A stretch of 34,014 bases of DNA from Mesotoga infera (GTDB taxonomy: Bacteria; Thermotogota; Thermotogae; Petrotogales; Kosmotogaceae): NCBI GenBank assembly GCA_011045915.1, contig DSBT01000018.1, forward strand, positions 1 to 34,014. Direction: 5' to 3'. Both the position numbers and the translations under genes were made by a program. Positions 15,777-23,584 of this stretch are shown piece after piece (position 1 is the stretch's first letter; each line of letters begins with the position of its first letter). The notes under the pieces are model-generated. The model was not told the origin of the DNA. It was given only the letters and a program-made list of their open reading frames with translations, and did no database searches.

Positions 15777-16270
15777 ATGAGCTGATTCTTGGAACTGTTG
15801 AGTTTGTCTCGTTATTTATTGATACTTCGTCCATATCATCATTATCTCATGTATTTTTTGGGTTTTTTTGGTGAATTAGTTGTGCCATTTTTTGAGACGA
15901 AGACATCGCTCGTTTACCGATTACCTTCAGAAATCCAGGTAAATAATTCTGCAAAGTGCTCTGAAAGAAGTGTTTTGCTCCATGGCAGAATTGAAAAGGG
16001 TTCAGAAGCTGTAAATTCTATATGTCTAAGTTCTTTGATTTGGATTACGTACTAGACTGGCAAAGAGAATCAGAATACTCGCTCAATAATTAGCTGTACT
16101 CGCCTCAGATAGTTTCTCATGGTCAAATTGAAGACTCAGTACGTTCTGAAGAATTGTGGTAGACTCTCTCAGAAAATGCTTTCTGCAAGGGATGCATAAT
16201 TAAATGCAATCCTGAATATTTTTTATTGCGATTGAAATCATCACTTATTCTATTTTCCAGGAGGTTCAAA
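15777..16270 (+). other. Intergenic region of about 494 bases, mostly without recognisable content
   Basis: The region is AT-rich and holds no convincing gene. An open frame from 15789 to 16055 has no ribosome site and an atypical composition. A hairpin at 16190-16212 (GGAT GCAT, loop AATTAA, ATGC, bulged A, ATCC) is followed 7 bases later by TTTTTT and could be a weak terminator. An isolated extended -10 (TGgTAGACT, 16157-16165) has no matching -35. The secreted-protein gene at 16271 has a clear ribosome site but no strong promoter that I can point to. Confidence 0.5.
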
Positions 16271-16873
16271 ATGAAGAAGACACTGCTGTTACTGATTGCT
16301 TTTTCTATTCTGGCAACAACATCTGTATTTGCACTTATTAGTGGCGATGACCCCGTCAAGGGCGAATTGCCTTTCCTTCTCACGAATGCCGGCCAGGGTC
16401 CCGGTGGAAAGATGGCCAGACTCCTGATCTGGCAGTCGAAAGCCATTGAAGAGACGGACTTCGATTACAATGCAGAGCCCTTAAGAGACAATCCCGACGA
16501 TTTAGTTGCAAGGGACTACAAAATGCTCTTCGTAATAATCGGGTCTTCCGCGAAGGGCCTCGGAGCATCAGGTATAACGATAGAGGAGGAAATCTCCCGC
16601 TTGAACAAGATGATCGCTGAGGCAAAGGAACTGGGACTCTTCATAATTGCGGCACATATCGAGGGTAAAGAGAGAAGAGGAAATCCAGGAAGTGCGGACG
16701 AACAGTCAATTGACGCTATCGCTCCATATGCTGATTATTTGATTGTTGTGAAGAGCGGTAATCTCGATGGCAAATTCACCAGAATTGCTCAGGAGAACAA
16801 TGTTCCTCTTACCTTGATTGACAACACAATTGACTTCATGGAAGTCATTAAGCAGATGTTCAAGAGCGAATAG
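16271..16873 (+). CDS. Secreted protein of the DUF6305 type, possible transporter-associated protein
   Basis: Protein of 200 residues with a clear signal peptide (MKKTLLLLIAFSILATTSVFA) and no lipobox, so probably periplasmic. The mature part alternates hydrophobic strands and helices (LPFLLTNAGQGPGGKMARLL, YKMLFVIIGSSAKGLGASG, GLFIIAAHIEG, ADYLIVVKSG), suggesting a Rossmann-like alpha/beta fold. I relate it to DUF6305 from memory of the LLTNAGQ-like start; this is not verified. It sits 51 bases before a TRAP/DctM-like permease and has no resemblance to DctP binding proteins, so it may deliver substrate or assist the permease (inference). The start ATG 16271 follows CAGGAGG. Confidence 0.6.
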   Translation: MKKTLLLLIAFSILATTSVFALISGDDPVKGELPFLLTNAGQGPGGKMARLLIWQSKAIEETDFDYNAEPLRDNPDDLVARDYKMLFVIIGSSAKGLGASGITIEEEISRLNKMIAEAKELGLFIIAAHIEGKERRGNPGSADEQSIDAIAPYADYLIVVKSGNLDGKFTRIAQENNVPLTLIDNTIDFMEVIKQMFKSE

Positions 16874-16924
16874 GCAGAGTGAGCGACTGTGAAGATGATT
16901 TCGCTACTTTCGGGGGGAGTCTAG

Positions 16925-18226
16925 ATGTATCTTGAAACGACAATAGTGGCAATTGTTATGGTTGCAACCTTTGCAATAGCGAGCTGGAAGCTAAAGTCGC
17001 CTGAAATCTCGATGGTAATTACAGCCATAGTGGGCGCACTTGTAGGTGGTTTCGGTTTCCCCTCCAGACTACTTGTAGAGGGCATGTTTACTTATTTTGA
17101 CGTTGGTCTCGTATTCTTGACAGCCTCGGTCTTCATAAACATCTATTCCGAGACAGGAGCCATGAACGCTCTCGTTCGCTGGATAGTGAGAAGATTCTAC
17201 GACAGAAAGTGGTTCATGCTGGTCCTTCTTGGAATACTGTTGATTATTCCGGGTGCATTGACTGGAGCAGGCAGTGTGTCCATATTTGTGGTTGGCGGTT
17301 TGGTTGCCTCCGTAATGAACTATATGGGGTTCTCCAAGAAGAGAGTCGCTGCTTTCATTTACCTGTTCGCCATGCTTGCCGCAGTTGCTCCGCCGATAAA
17401 TCTGTGGGCGATGCTGATGGCCGCTCAGGCGAACATGCCTTATGTTGGTTTTAATGTAGTTCTGCTTGTGCCTATAGTAATAATTGCTTTGTTTACTATT
17501 CTCTACACTGGATTCAGCAAGACACCTTCAAGGAAATCAAAGGAAGAGATACTTAAGGAGCTTCCGGAGCCGCCGGCAGGGATGAATTGGGGCAAGATTC
17601 TTCTCCCGTTTGCTGCTCTAATTGTGATAATACTCCTGATGCAATACGCTGCGTTCAATATACCTGTTATCGGTCTGCCACTTACTTTCCTAATCTGTGC
17701 CTTCGTTGCAGTCATGATGGATCGCGATCGCTTGAAGATCCGGAGATGGTATGGAGTTATGGTTAAGACCGTCGATCAGGTTTTCCCGCTTCTTGCTACT
17801 GTAATTAGCGTAGGAGTGCTTGTGAATATAATGACGGCTACGGGAGTGAAAGGTCTTCTGGCAATAACTTTCATTACTCTTCCGATGGCATTCATCTATA
17901 TCACGGCTTTGGTTTTCGCTCCGTTTGCTCAAGGATCCCTAAGTTATGGAAGCGCGATTATTCTTGGTACGCCAATAATATTCCTTTTCAACTCGATGGG
18001 ACTGAATGTCACTGTGACTGCTGCTGCGCTCAGTTTTCTATTCCCGCTTGGCGACTGCCTGCCGCCTTCTCGAATCGTCGGAAGGCTTACGGTTGAAACG
18101 GTGGGTTACGAAGGGAGCTATATGTCTTTTCTGAAAGCAATAGCAATTCCATGGCTGTTCATGGGTGCAGTTGGCCTCTTGATGCTAATCTTCCCAAACC
18201 AGCTAGATTTCCTTGTGGTTTATTGA
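16925..18226 (+). CDS. TRAP/DctM-like large permease
   Basis: Integral membrane protein of 433 residues with about 11-12 hydrophobic segments. It resembles the large (M) subunit of TRAP transporters and the wider ion-transporter superfamily: two half repeats with helical hairpin regions rich in G, P and S (GALTGAGSVSIFVVGG and AVAPPINLWAMLMA in the first half; FAPFAQGSLSYGSAIILGTP and FPLGDCLPPSRIVGR in the second). Such proteins import carboxylates or similar anions using Na+. The start ATG 16925 follows GGGGGGAG. No classical DctP or four-helix DctQ gene is adjacent. The secreted DUF6305-like protein upstream and the 58-residue membrane protein downstream occupy those places. Confidence 0.8.
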   Translation: MYLETTIVAIVMVATFAIASWKLKSPEISMVITAIVGALVGGFGFPSRLLVEGMFTYFDVGLVFLTASVFINIYSETGAMNALVRWIVRRFYDRKWFMLVLLGILLIIPGALTGAGSVSIFVVGGLVASVMNYMGFSKKRVAAFIYLFAMLAAVAPPINLWAMLMAAQANMPYVGFNVVLLVPIVIIALFTILYTGFSKTPSRKSKEEILKELPEPPAGMNWGKILLPFAALIVIILLMQYAAFNIPVIGLPLTFLICAFVAVMMDRDRLKIRRWYGVMVKTVDQVFPLLATVISVGVLVNIMTATGVKGLLAITFITLPMAFIYITALVFAPFAQGSLSYGSAIILGTPIIFLFNSMGLNVTVTAAALSFLFPLGDCLPPSRIVGRLTVETVGYEGSYMSFLKAIAIPWLFMGAVGLLMLIFPNQLDFLVVY

Positions 18227-18239
18227 TGGGGGTGAGATG

Positions 18240-18416
18240 ATGCTAATTTTTCTTGACACAGTGATTTATTACCTTTATTTCATAATGACCGGAGTTTTTG
18301 CTTTTCTGCTCCTGAGGAATCTTTTCAAGCGCGAGAGAAGAAAGGGCTGGGTTTACGACATTGTCTATTCTTACGTAATAATGACTTTTATCCTCCGGAT
18401 AATAGGGATCAAGTGA
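18240..18416 (+). CDS. Small two-helix membrane protein (58 residues)
   Basis: Microprotein with two predicted membrane helices (residues about 3-26 and 39-56) separated by a strongly basic loop (LFKRERRKGW), so the loop probably faces the cytoplasm with both ends outside. The start ATG 18240 follows GGGGGTGAG at 18228-18236; ATG 18237 is also possible but too close to the ribosome site. It lies 13 bases after the permease gene and 13 before the next, so it is within the operon. By position it may be a small accessory subunit of the permease, replacing DctQ (inference). No family was recognised. Confidence 0.68.
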   Translation: MLIFLDTVIYYLYFIMTGVFAFLLLRNLFKRERRKGWVYDIVYSYVIMTFILRIIGIK

Positions 18417-18429
18417 GGGGTTGAATGAT

Positions 18430-19623
18430 ATGAAGAATTCAATCAGTCTAAAAATTCTCTTTCTTGTCCTCGCAGGTATTCTAGGAATTCTCGGTGGAGT
18501 TGAGTTCTGGGAACTTCGCCATTACAAAGAGACAGTGGTCGTCTCTGAAGACTTCACCGAGAAGATAATGTTGAGTGAGTACCTTCCAAGCCTGCAAGGG
18601 ACCTGGGGTGATACTCCAATATACATATATGATTCAGGAGTTCCTGGAGGTTCAATGCTTATTCTTGGGGGAACCCATCCTTATGAACCTATTACCACGG
18701 TTGCTGCTTACGTGATAATGGAGAATATTGATGTTCAAAGCGGAAAGGTCTACATCATTCCCCATGCAAACATGAGTGCGTCGACCCTTGGAATGCTCGG
18801 CAATGCTTATCCCAAGTACTTCTCGGTTGAGACACCTTGGGGAGAGCAGAAATACAGAATTGGAGACAGAGGTACCAATCCACTTGATCAGTGGCCCGAT
18901 CCATTCACATATGTCCACTATCCATCTGGTCAAAATCTTGCATATCAGGACATAAGAAACCTTAACAGAACTTTCCCCGGTCGAGAAAACGGCACTCTCA
19001 CTGAAAGGATCTCGTTCGCAATTATGGAACTAATTAGAAACGAGAATATCGACATCTTCTTTGATTATCATGAAGCATCCCTGATGTACCCGGTTGTTAG
19101 CACTTACGTTGCGCACGACGATTCAATGGACATCGGAATGATGGCGGCGATGATGCTTAGCGCAACACAGTTTCCCATGAAGATTGAAGCTTCTCCAAAG
19201 AATCTGAGGGGATTAACACACAGGGAAGTTGGAGATTTCAGCGACACTCTTGCTCTGCTAATGGAGACACCTGAGCCCTTTATCGACAGAGTAGTTGGAA
19301 AGATGACAGAAGACCTCATGGTTGAAGGTATCGATGAGTTCCTTCAGACTGCAGCTGAGAAGGGTCTTCTTTACTGTGACTACGACATCAAAGAAGGATT
19401 TCAGGATGCACTGGGAAACACAATTATCGGAGCTCCTCTCGACTACAGAGTTGGGAGGCATCTGTCTGGAACTCTAGAGGCCATCAACTGGCTAAATCAG
19501 TTCTTCCCGGAGAAGGCAATGAGTGTTTCGTTCCCTGGATACGCCGAAATCATGGAAAACGGAACCGGGAAATATCTTCACGATCCAAGCAAAGCAGATC
19601 CATCCAGAGTCTTCCAGAACTGA
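18430..19623 (+). CDS. Membrane-anchored or secreted succinylglutamate desuccinylase/aspartoacylase-like metallo-hydrolase (M14-related)
   Basis: Protein of 397 residues starting with a hydrophobic segment (about residues 8-24) that acts as signal or anchor, placing the enzyme in the periplasm. The zinc site of the AstE/AspA/M14 fold is visible: HxxE in GGTHPYEP (H83, E86) and the third ligand H214 in FDYHEAS, with the substrate-binding NLNRTFPGR at about 177-185. The family removes acyl groups from N-acyl amino acids or C-terminal residues from peptides. The start ATG 18430 follows GAGGGG; a TTG at 18421 lacks spacing. Its place between a carboxylate-type permease and two dipeptidases suggests pre-digestion of peptides or acyl-amino acids before uptake. 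Confidence 0.8.
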   Translation: MKNSISLKILFLVLAGILGILGGVEFWELRHYKETVVVSEDFTEKIMLSEYLPSLQGTWGDTPIYIYDSGVPGGSMLILGGTHPYEPITTVAAYVIMENIDVQSGKVYIIPHANMSASTLGMLGNAYPKYFSVETPWGEQKYRIGDRGTNPLDQWPDPFTYVHYPSGQNLAYQDIRNLNRTFPGRENGTLTERISFAIMELIRNENIDIFFDYHEASLMYPVVSTYVAHDDSMDIGMMAAMMLSATQFPMKIEASPKNLRGLTHREVGDFSDTLALLMETPEPFIDRVVGKMTEDLMVEGIDEFLQTAAEKGLLYCDYDIKEGFQDALGNTIIGAPLDYRVGRHLSGTLEAINWLNQFFPEKAMSVSFPGYAEIMENGTGKYLHDPSKADPSRVFQN

Positions 19624-19681
19624 TATTCTGAAGATCAATTGATACAGGAAGGCACCACAATCCTTTCTTAGGGGGTTAAGC

Positions 19682-21247
19682 ATGAAATTGAAGCTGAAAG
19701 CGTTCCTAGTACTTGCGATCTTACTGGTTTTCTTGAGTAGTACCGCCCTTACCTGTACCATACTTGCTGTTGGTAAGGATGCATCAGTGGATGGTTCGAC
19801 AATTGTTACCCACAACGACGATTCCAGTTCAGCCGACTTCAGGCTCTGGATAATTCCGGCTATGGACTGGCCGGAAGGTTCGATGAGAGATATCGTGATC
19901 GACTCCCATAACTACATCGATTACGGTGACTATCCCTTAGTCGATGTCGGTGACAGGGGAGTAGTCGTTGGACAGATACCTCAGGTGGAGCATACGTATC
20001 AGTATTTCCACTCCAGGTACTCTTTTATCAACGAGATGGGAGTTGCAATGGGTGAGTCCACTGCAGGAGGCAGAAGGGAACTGAGAGAGGCCAGAGGCTG
20101 GATCGACTGCTGGACGGCTCAGGATATTGCTCTAGAGAGAGCCTCTACGGCAAGAGAAGCGGTCAGGATCATGGGGGATCTTGTTGAGCAGTACGGCTGG
20201 TACGGTTCTGGCGAAATCATCAACGTGACTGACGGAAACGAAGTCTGGATAGCCGAGTTCTATGGACGCGATCTCTGGGTTGCCTTAAGGATGCCGGACG
20301 ACTGTGTCTTCGTCGGCGCAAACACGATGAGAATTCGAGACGTTGATTTTGAAGACACTGAAAATGTGATGTACTCTCCGAATCTTATTACTTATGCAAT
20401 TGAACAGGGATGGTACGATCCAAATTCCGGAGAACCCTTCAGACCTGCAGATGTGTACGCCCCAAGGAGCAGCGGAAATATTCGCGAATGGAGAGCATTC
20501 AGCTTGATGGCTCCATCCATGGGGTACGAGTATCTTGATGTCCACTATCCTCTCTGGATAAAACCCGATAAGAAACTTTCCGTTTGGGACATTTTCACAA
20601 TTTCTGGAGATTGGTACGAAGGAACTGAATTCGATCTGACCAAAGGAATTGGCGCAGGGCCATTTGGCGATCCATCTGCAAGTTACAGAGTTGGAGGAAG
20701 ACAGAGACCTATAGGTATTTACTTGAGTTGTTACGTCCAGATTAGTCAAATCAAGAACTGGCTGCCACCTGAAATCGGATCCGTAGTATGGTTCGGCTAC
20801 GGTGGAGGCGGGACACAGTACCATACTCCTCTTTGGCCGGCAATGGCAGAGCTTCCAGAGTTCTATGAGGTTGGCTCTAGGTATGAAGACTTTAGAAGAG
20901 ATTCTGGCTGGTGGACAAGTACATATGTTCAGGAAATGACCAGGCTAAGATTCAAAGATGCTATCGTCGATCTAGGAAGCTTCAGGGATCCGAAGATGCA
21001 GGCCGTGTATCAGACGGTGCCGAAGATTCAAGAATTCGCCGCAGAATTATACGAGACCGATAAGGATGCCGCGCTTGCAATCATAAGTGATTATGCTTAC
21101 AACACTGCAGTTGCGTGGCAGGCTGACTGGCTGAAGTTCGGAGATTATTTGGTGGGCAATTACTGCGCTGACAGAATCAATTTCGGTACAGGTTTGCCTA
21201 AAGAGTGGGGAGAAGTCCTGGACTCCTTGAATAACCAGGATTCTTAA
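19682..21247 (+). CDS. Secreted peptidase family C69 dipeptidase (first of a tandem pair)
   Basis: Ntn-hydrolase of 521 residues. The nucleophile is Cys25 in CTILAVGKDASVDGST, directly after a signal peptide (hydrophobic residues 7-20, ending STALT). In C69 enzymes the cysteine becomes N-terminal by processing; here export cleavage may itself expose it. Other family blocks are THNDDSSSADFRLWI, YFHSRYSFINEMGVAMGES and ALERASTAREAVRIMGDLVEQYGW. The enzyme should cleave dipeptides outside the cytoplasm. The start ATG 19682 follows TAGGGGG. The neighbour at 21363 is a close paralogue, so the pair arose by tandem duplication. It is the longer-spaced continuation of the transporter operon, 58 bases after the metallo-hydrolase. 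Confidence 0.9.
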   Translation: MKLKLKAFLVLAILLVFLSSTALTCTILAVGKDASVDGSTIVTHNDDSSSADFRLWIIPAMDWPEGSMRDIVIDSHNYIDYGDYPLVDVGDRGVVVGQIPQVEHTYQYFHSRYSFINEMGVAMGESTAGGRRELREARGWIDCWTAQDIALERASTAREAVRIMGDLVEQYGWYGSGEIINVTDGNEVWIAEFYGRDLWVALRMPDDCVFVGANTMRIRDVDFEDTENVMYSPNLITYAIEQGWYDPNSGEPFRPADVYAPRSSGNIREWRAFSLMAPSMGYEYLDVHYPLWIKPDKKLSVWDIFTISGDWYEGTEFDLTKGIGAGPFGDPSASYRVGGRQRPIGIYLSCYVQISQIKNWLPPEIGSVVWFGYGGGGTQYHTPLWPAMAELPEFYEVGSRYEDFRRDSGWWTSTYVQEMTRLRFKDAIVDLGSFRDPKMQAVYQTVPKIQEFAAELYETDKDAALAIISDYAYNTAVAWQADWLKFGDYLVGNYCADRINFGTGLPKEWGEVLDSLNNQDS

Positions 21248-21362
21248 GGATCTTTTCGACTAATTTGCATTTCATCTGGGAGGTGAGATCAGAATTAGAT
21301 TACTGAAGCTGCAAAGTTCTTTGAGCAACAACAAATTTATCTAGTTGGGGTGATGTACTTTT

Positions 21363-22976
21363 ATGAAGAAAGCATTAATAGTCCTGATTGTGACACTTAT
21401 TACCTTGGGAAGCGCCGCTGTGGCGTGTACAATCCTTGGCGTTGGCAAGGATGCAATGATCAATGGTTCAACTATCATTACACACAACGATGACTCAACC
21501 AGTGCCGATTTTCGTCTGTGGATTATCCCCGCGATGGATTGGCCGGAAGGCTCCATGAGAGATATCGTTCTTGATTCTCACAACTATATCGATTATGGCA
21601 ATTACCCGGAAGTCAATATCGGTACAAGGGGTACTCTTATAGGCCAGATTCCTCAGGTCCCCCACACGTACCAGTACTTCCACTCAAGATACTCCTTCAT
21701 GAACGAAATGGGAGTTGCAGTTAGTGAGTCGACATTTGGTATCGACACTAGCACAGATTACGGCAAGGAAGTAAGACAGGTTCTCTGGACGGACAGCAAA
21801 GGAATCATCGACTGCTGGACCGCCCAGGATATAGCTCTTGAGAGAGCGGCAACTGCAAGAGAGGCCGTCAGAGTTATGGGAGACCTTGTCGAGCAGTACG
21901 GATGGAGCACTGTTGGTGGAGGCGGAGAGACAATGACTGTTGCCGACGGCGAAGAGTGCTGGATTGTTGAGTTCTACGGAAGAGATATCTGGGTTGGCGT
22001 AAGAATTCCCAGCGATCACTTCACTGTTGCTGCGAACAGAGCAAGAATTATGGAAGTCGATTTCGAAGACACTGATAACGTAATGGCTTCTCCGAACATA
22101 GTATCGTTTGCCGTGGAACAGGGCTGGTATGATCCTGACTCAGGCAAACCATTCAATGTTGCCGAGATTTACGCTCCGAACGACAACCTTTATGCGACCA
22201 GAAGAGAGTGGAGAGCATTCGACATAGTAGCTCCTTCTCTGGGACTCAGCCCACACGACTTGAGATTCCCGCTTTCCGTTAAGCCCGATGAACTTCTCAC
22301 CGTACATGACATCTTTGTCATCAAGGGCGACTACTATCAGGGAACGGATTACGATCTGACAGTCGGACTGGCTGCGGGTCCTTGGGGAGATCCTCTCAGA
22401 TATGCTAACACAAGCAGAACTGGAACCTGGGAACGAAGCATAAACATGCACAGAACCTGCTATGTCCACATAGGTGAGACAAACTCCGCCTATGCAGAAC
22501 CATTCAAGGGAATTGCATGGTATGGCTACGGTGCGCCTGATACAACTTACATAGTTCCACTGTGGCCTATTATGAGAGAGCTTCCCAAGTTCTACGAGAC
22601 CGGTAGTAGATACGAGGAGTTCAGAAGAGACTCCGGTTGGTGGGTCAACTCTTACGTTCAGCAGATGGCCGAACTTCATTACAACCTAGCAATTGAGGAT
22701 ATCAGGAATTACAGGGATCCCAAACTGGAAGTTCTCTACAAGGTTACACCGGAAGTTCAAAAGATTGCTACTGATATGTATGAGACAGATCCAGAAGGCG
22801 CCATAGATTTGATTTCCAATTATGCCTTTATGAACGCGGTTGCATGGCACGAAGAATGGAAACTGCTTGGAGACAGGCTTCTTGGAAACTACGCTCTTGG
22901 ATATGTGAATTTCAGGTCCTCGCCATATCCCGACTGGTGGAACGAGGCAATCGGTTACGGTTTCCCAGAAAGATAA
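21363..22976 (+). CDS. Secreted peptidase family C69 dipeptidase (second of a tandem pair)
   Basis: Ntn-hydrolase of 537 residues, closely similar to the preceding gene over its length (for example WIIPAMDWPEGSMRDIV and QVPHTYQYFHSRYSF). The nucleophile is Cys22, placed immediately after an AVA signal-peptidase consensus (GSAAVA then CTILGVG). It differs from the first copy by an insertion after SESTFG and around 180-190 (GWSTVGGGGETM), which may alter substrate preference. The start ATG 21363 follows TTGGGGTGATG with a somewhat long spacer. The 115-base gap before it contains a GGGAGGTGAG (21278-21287) not followed by a real gene. A strong terminator ends the operon after this gene. Confidence 0.9.
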   Translation: MKKALIVLIVTLITLGSAAVACTILGVGKDAMINGSTIITHNDDSTSADFRLWIIPAMDWPEGSMRDIVLDSHNYIDYGNYPEVNIGTRGTLIGQIPQVPHTYQYFHSRYSFMNEMGVAVSESTFGIDTSTDYGKEVRQVLWTDSKGIIDCWTAQDIALERAATAREAVRVMGDLVEQYGWSTVGGGGETMTVADGEECWIVEFYGRDIWVGVRIPSDHFTVAANRARIMEVDFEDTDNVMASPNIVSFAVEQGWYDPDSGKPFNVAEIYAPNDNLYATRREWRAFDIVAPSLGLSPHDLRFPLSVKPDELLTVHDIFVIKGDYYQGTDYDLTVGLAAGPWGDPLRYANTSRTGTWERSINMHRTCYVHIGETNSAYAEPFKGIAWYGYGAPDTTYIVPLWPIMRELPKFYETGSRYEEFRRDSGWWVNSYVQQMAELHYNLAIEDIRNYRDPKLEVLYKVTPEVQKIATDMYETDPEGAIDLISNYAFMNAVAWHEEWKLLGDRLLGNYALGYVNFRSSPYPDWWNEAIGYGFPER

Positions 22977-22991
22977 GTGACTTTCGATTAA

Positions 22992-23021
22992 GAAGCGGCC
23001 CTTGCGGCCGCTTCATTTTTT
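22992..23021 (+). terminator. Intrinsic terminator after the C69 peptidase genes
   Basis: Perfect stem GAAGCGGCC/GGCCGCTTC with loop CTTGC, followed by ATTTTTT. It closes the cluster that begins at 16271. Confidence 0.85.
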
Positions 23022-23224
23022 ATCTTCTTCTCGGACCCCTGGCAATCTCTGTTCTATAAAAACAAGAGTGTTCATACTTCTTTTTGGGTTTAACAGACGC
23101 TTGGTTGTCTCTGCAGCTGACGTGATGACAGTTTTTCGATAAGGACTCTCTTCCTGTACAAAACTGCCCGAACTTGTGATAACATCTCTCAGTATGGAAG
23201 TCAAACCCGAAAGGAGTGGCAAAG

Positions 23225-23497
23225 GTGCAGAACATAGACAAGATCATGGATCTCGTGGAGGAGCTTTTCGATGAACTCGAAATTGCAGATGTTCAGGAGC
23301 TTACAGAGGCGTTGCCAGATATGGAGCAGGATGAAGTGACTGAGTTAAGGTCGAGCATTGAGGAGTGGGTTGACGGCCTTGACGAGATCATTGCTCGATT
23401 GCCAGAGCTGCAAGCGTCGATTCTCGAGCTAAAGGGTGATCTTGAGAGATTAAACGATTCCGTTGTTGAGATTGAAGAGGATTTCGAAGAAGATTGA
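23225..23497 (+). CDS. Small, very acidic helical protein of unknown function (90 residues)
   Basis: Not recognised. About 32 of 90 residues are Asp or Glu against five Lys/Arg. Leucine and isoleucine recur at heptad-like spacing (DLVEELFDELEI near the start; LPELQASILELKGDLERLNDSVVEIEEDFEED at the end), so one or two amphipathic helices or a coiled coil are likely. No signal peptide or membrane segment. The start GTG 23225 is placed 8 bases after AAGGAG; GTG 23216 overlaps that site. The gene is monocistronic, with a possible extended -10 (TGaTAACAT, 23177-23185) and a clear terminator. It could be a small adaptor or protein partner, but this is only a guess. Confidence 0.7.
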   Translation: MQNIDKIMDLVEELFDELEIADVQELTEALPDMEQDEVTELRSSIEEWVDGLDEIIARLPELQASILELKGDLERLNDSVVEIEEDFEED

Positions 23498-23510
23498 TTC
23501 AGCTTCAAGC

Positions 23511-23534
23511 AAGGGGCCGAACGGCCCCTTTTTC
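23511..23534 (+). terminator. Intrinsic terminator after the acidic protein gene
   Basis: Perfect stem AAGGGGCC/GGCCCCTT with loop GAAC and a short T run (TTTTTC). It lies between convergent genes. Confidence 0.75.
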
Positions 23535-23584
23535 TCGATTTGAGGTCGCGCTGAAGTCATAAGGATAGACCTGGAAGTGCACAT

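Noticed and set aside
15789-16055. Open reading frame of 88 residues after the CoA-transferase genes
   Set aside because: No ribosome binding site at its start and unusual composition with many rare-looking stretches; treated as intergenic.
21278-21320. GGGAGGTGAG between the two C69 genes as the start of a small gene
   Set aside because: The GTG it contains opens only a seven-codon frame ending at TGA; no gene is supported.
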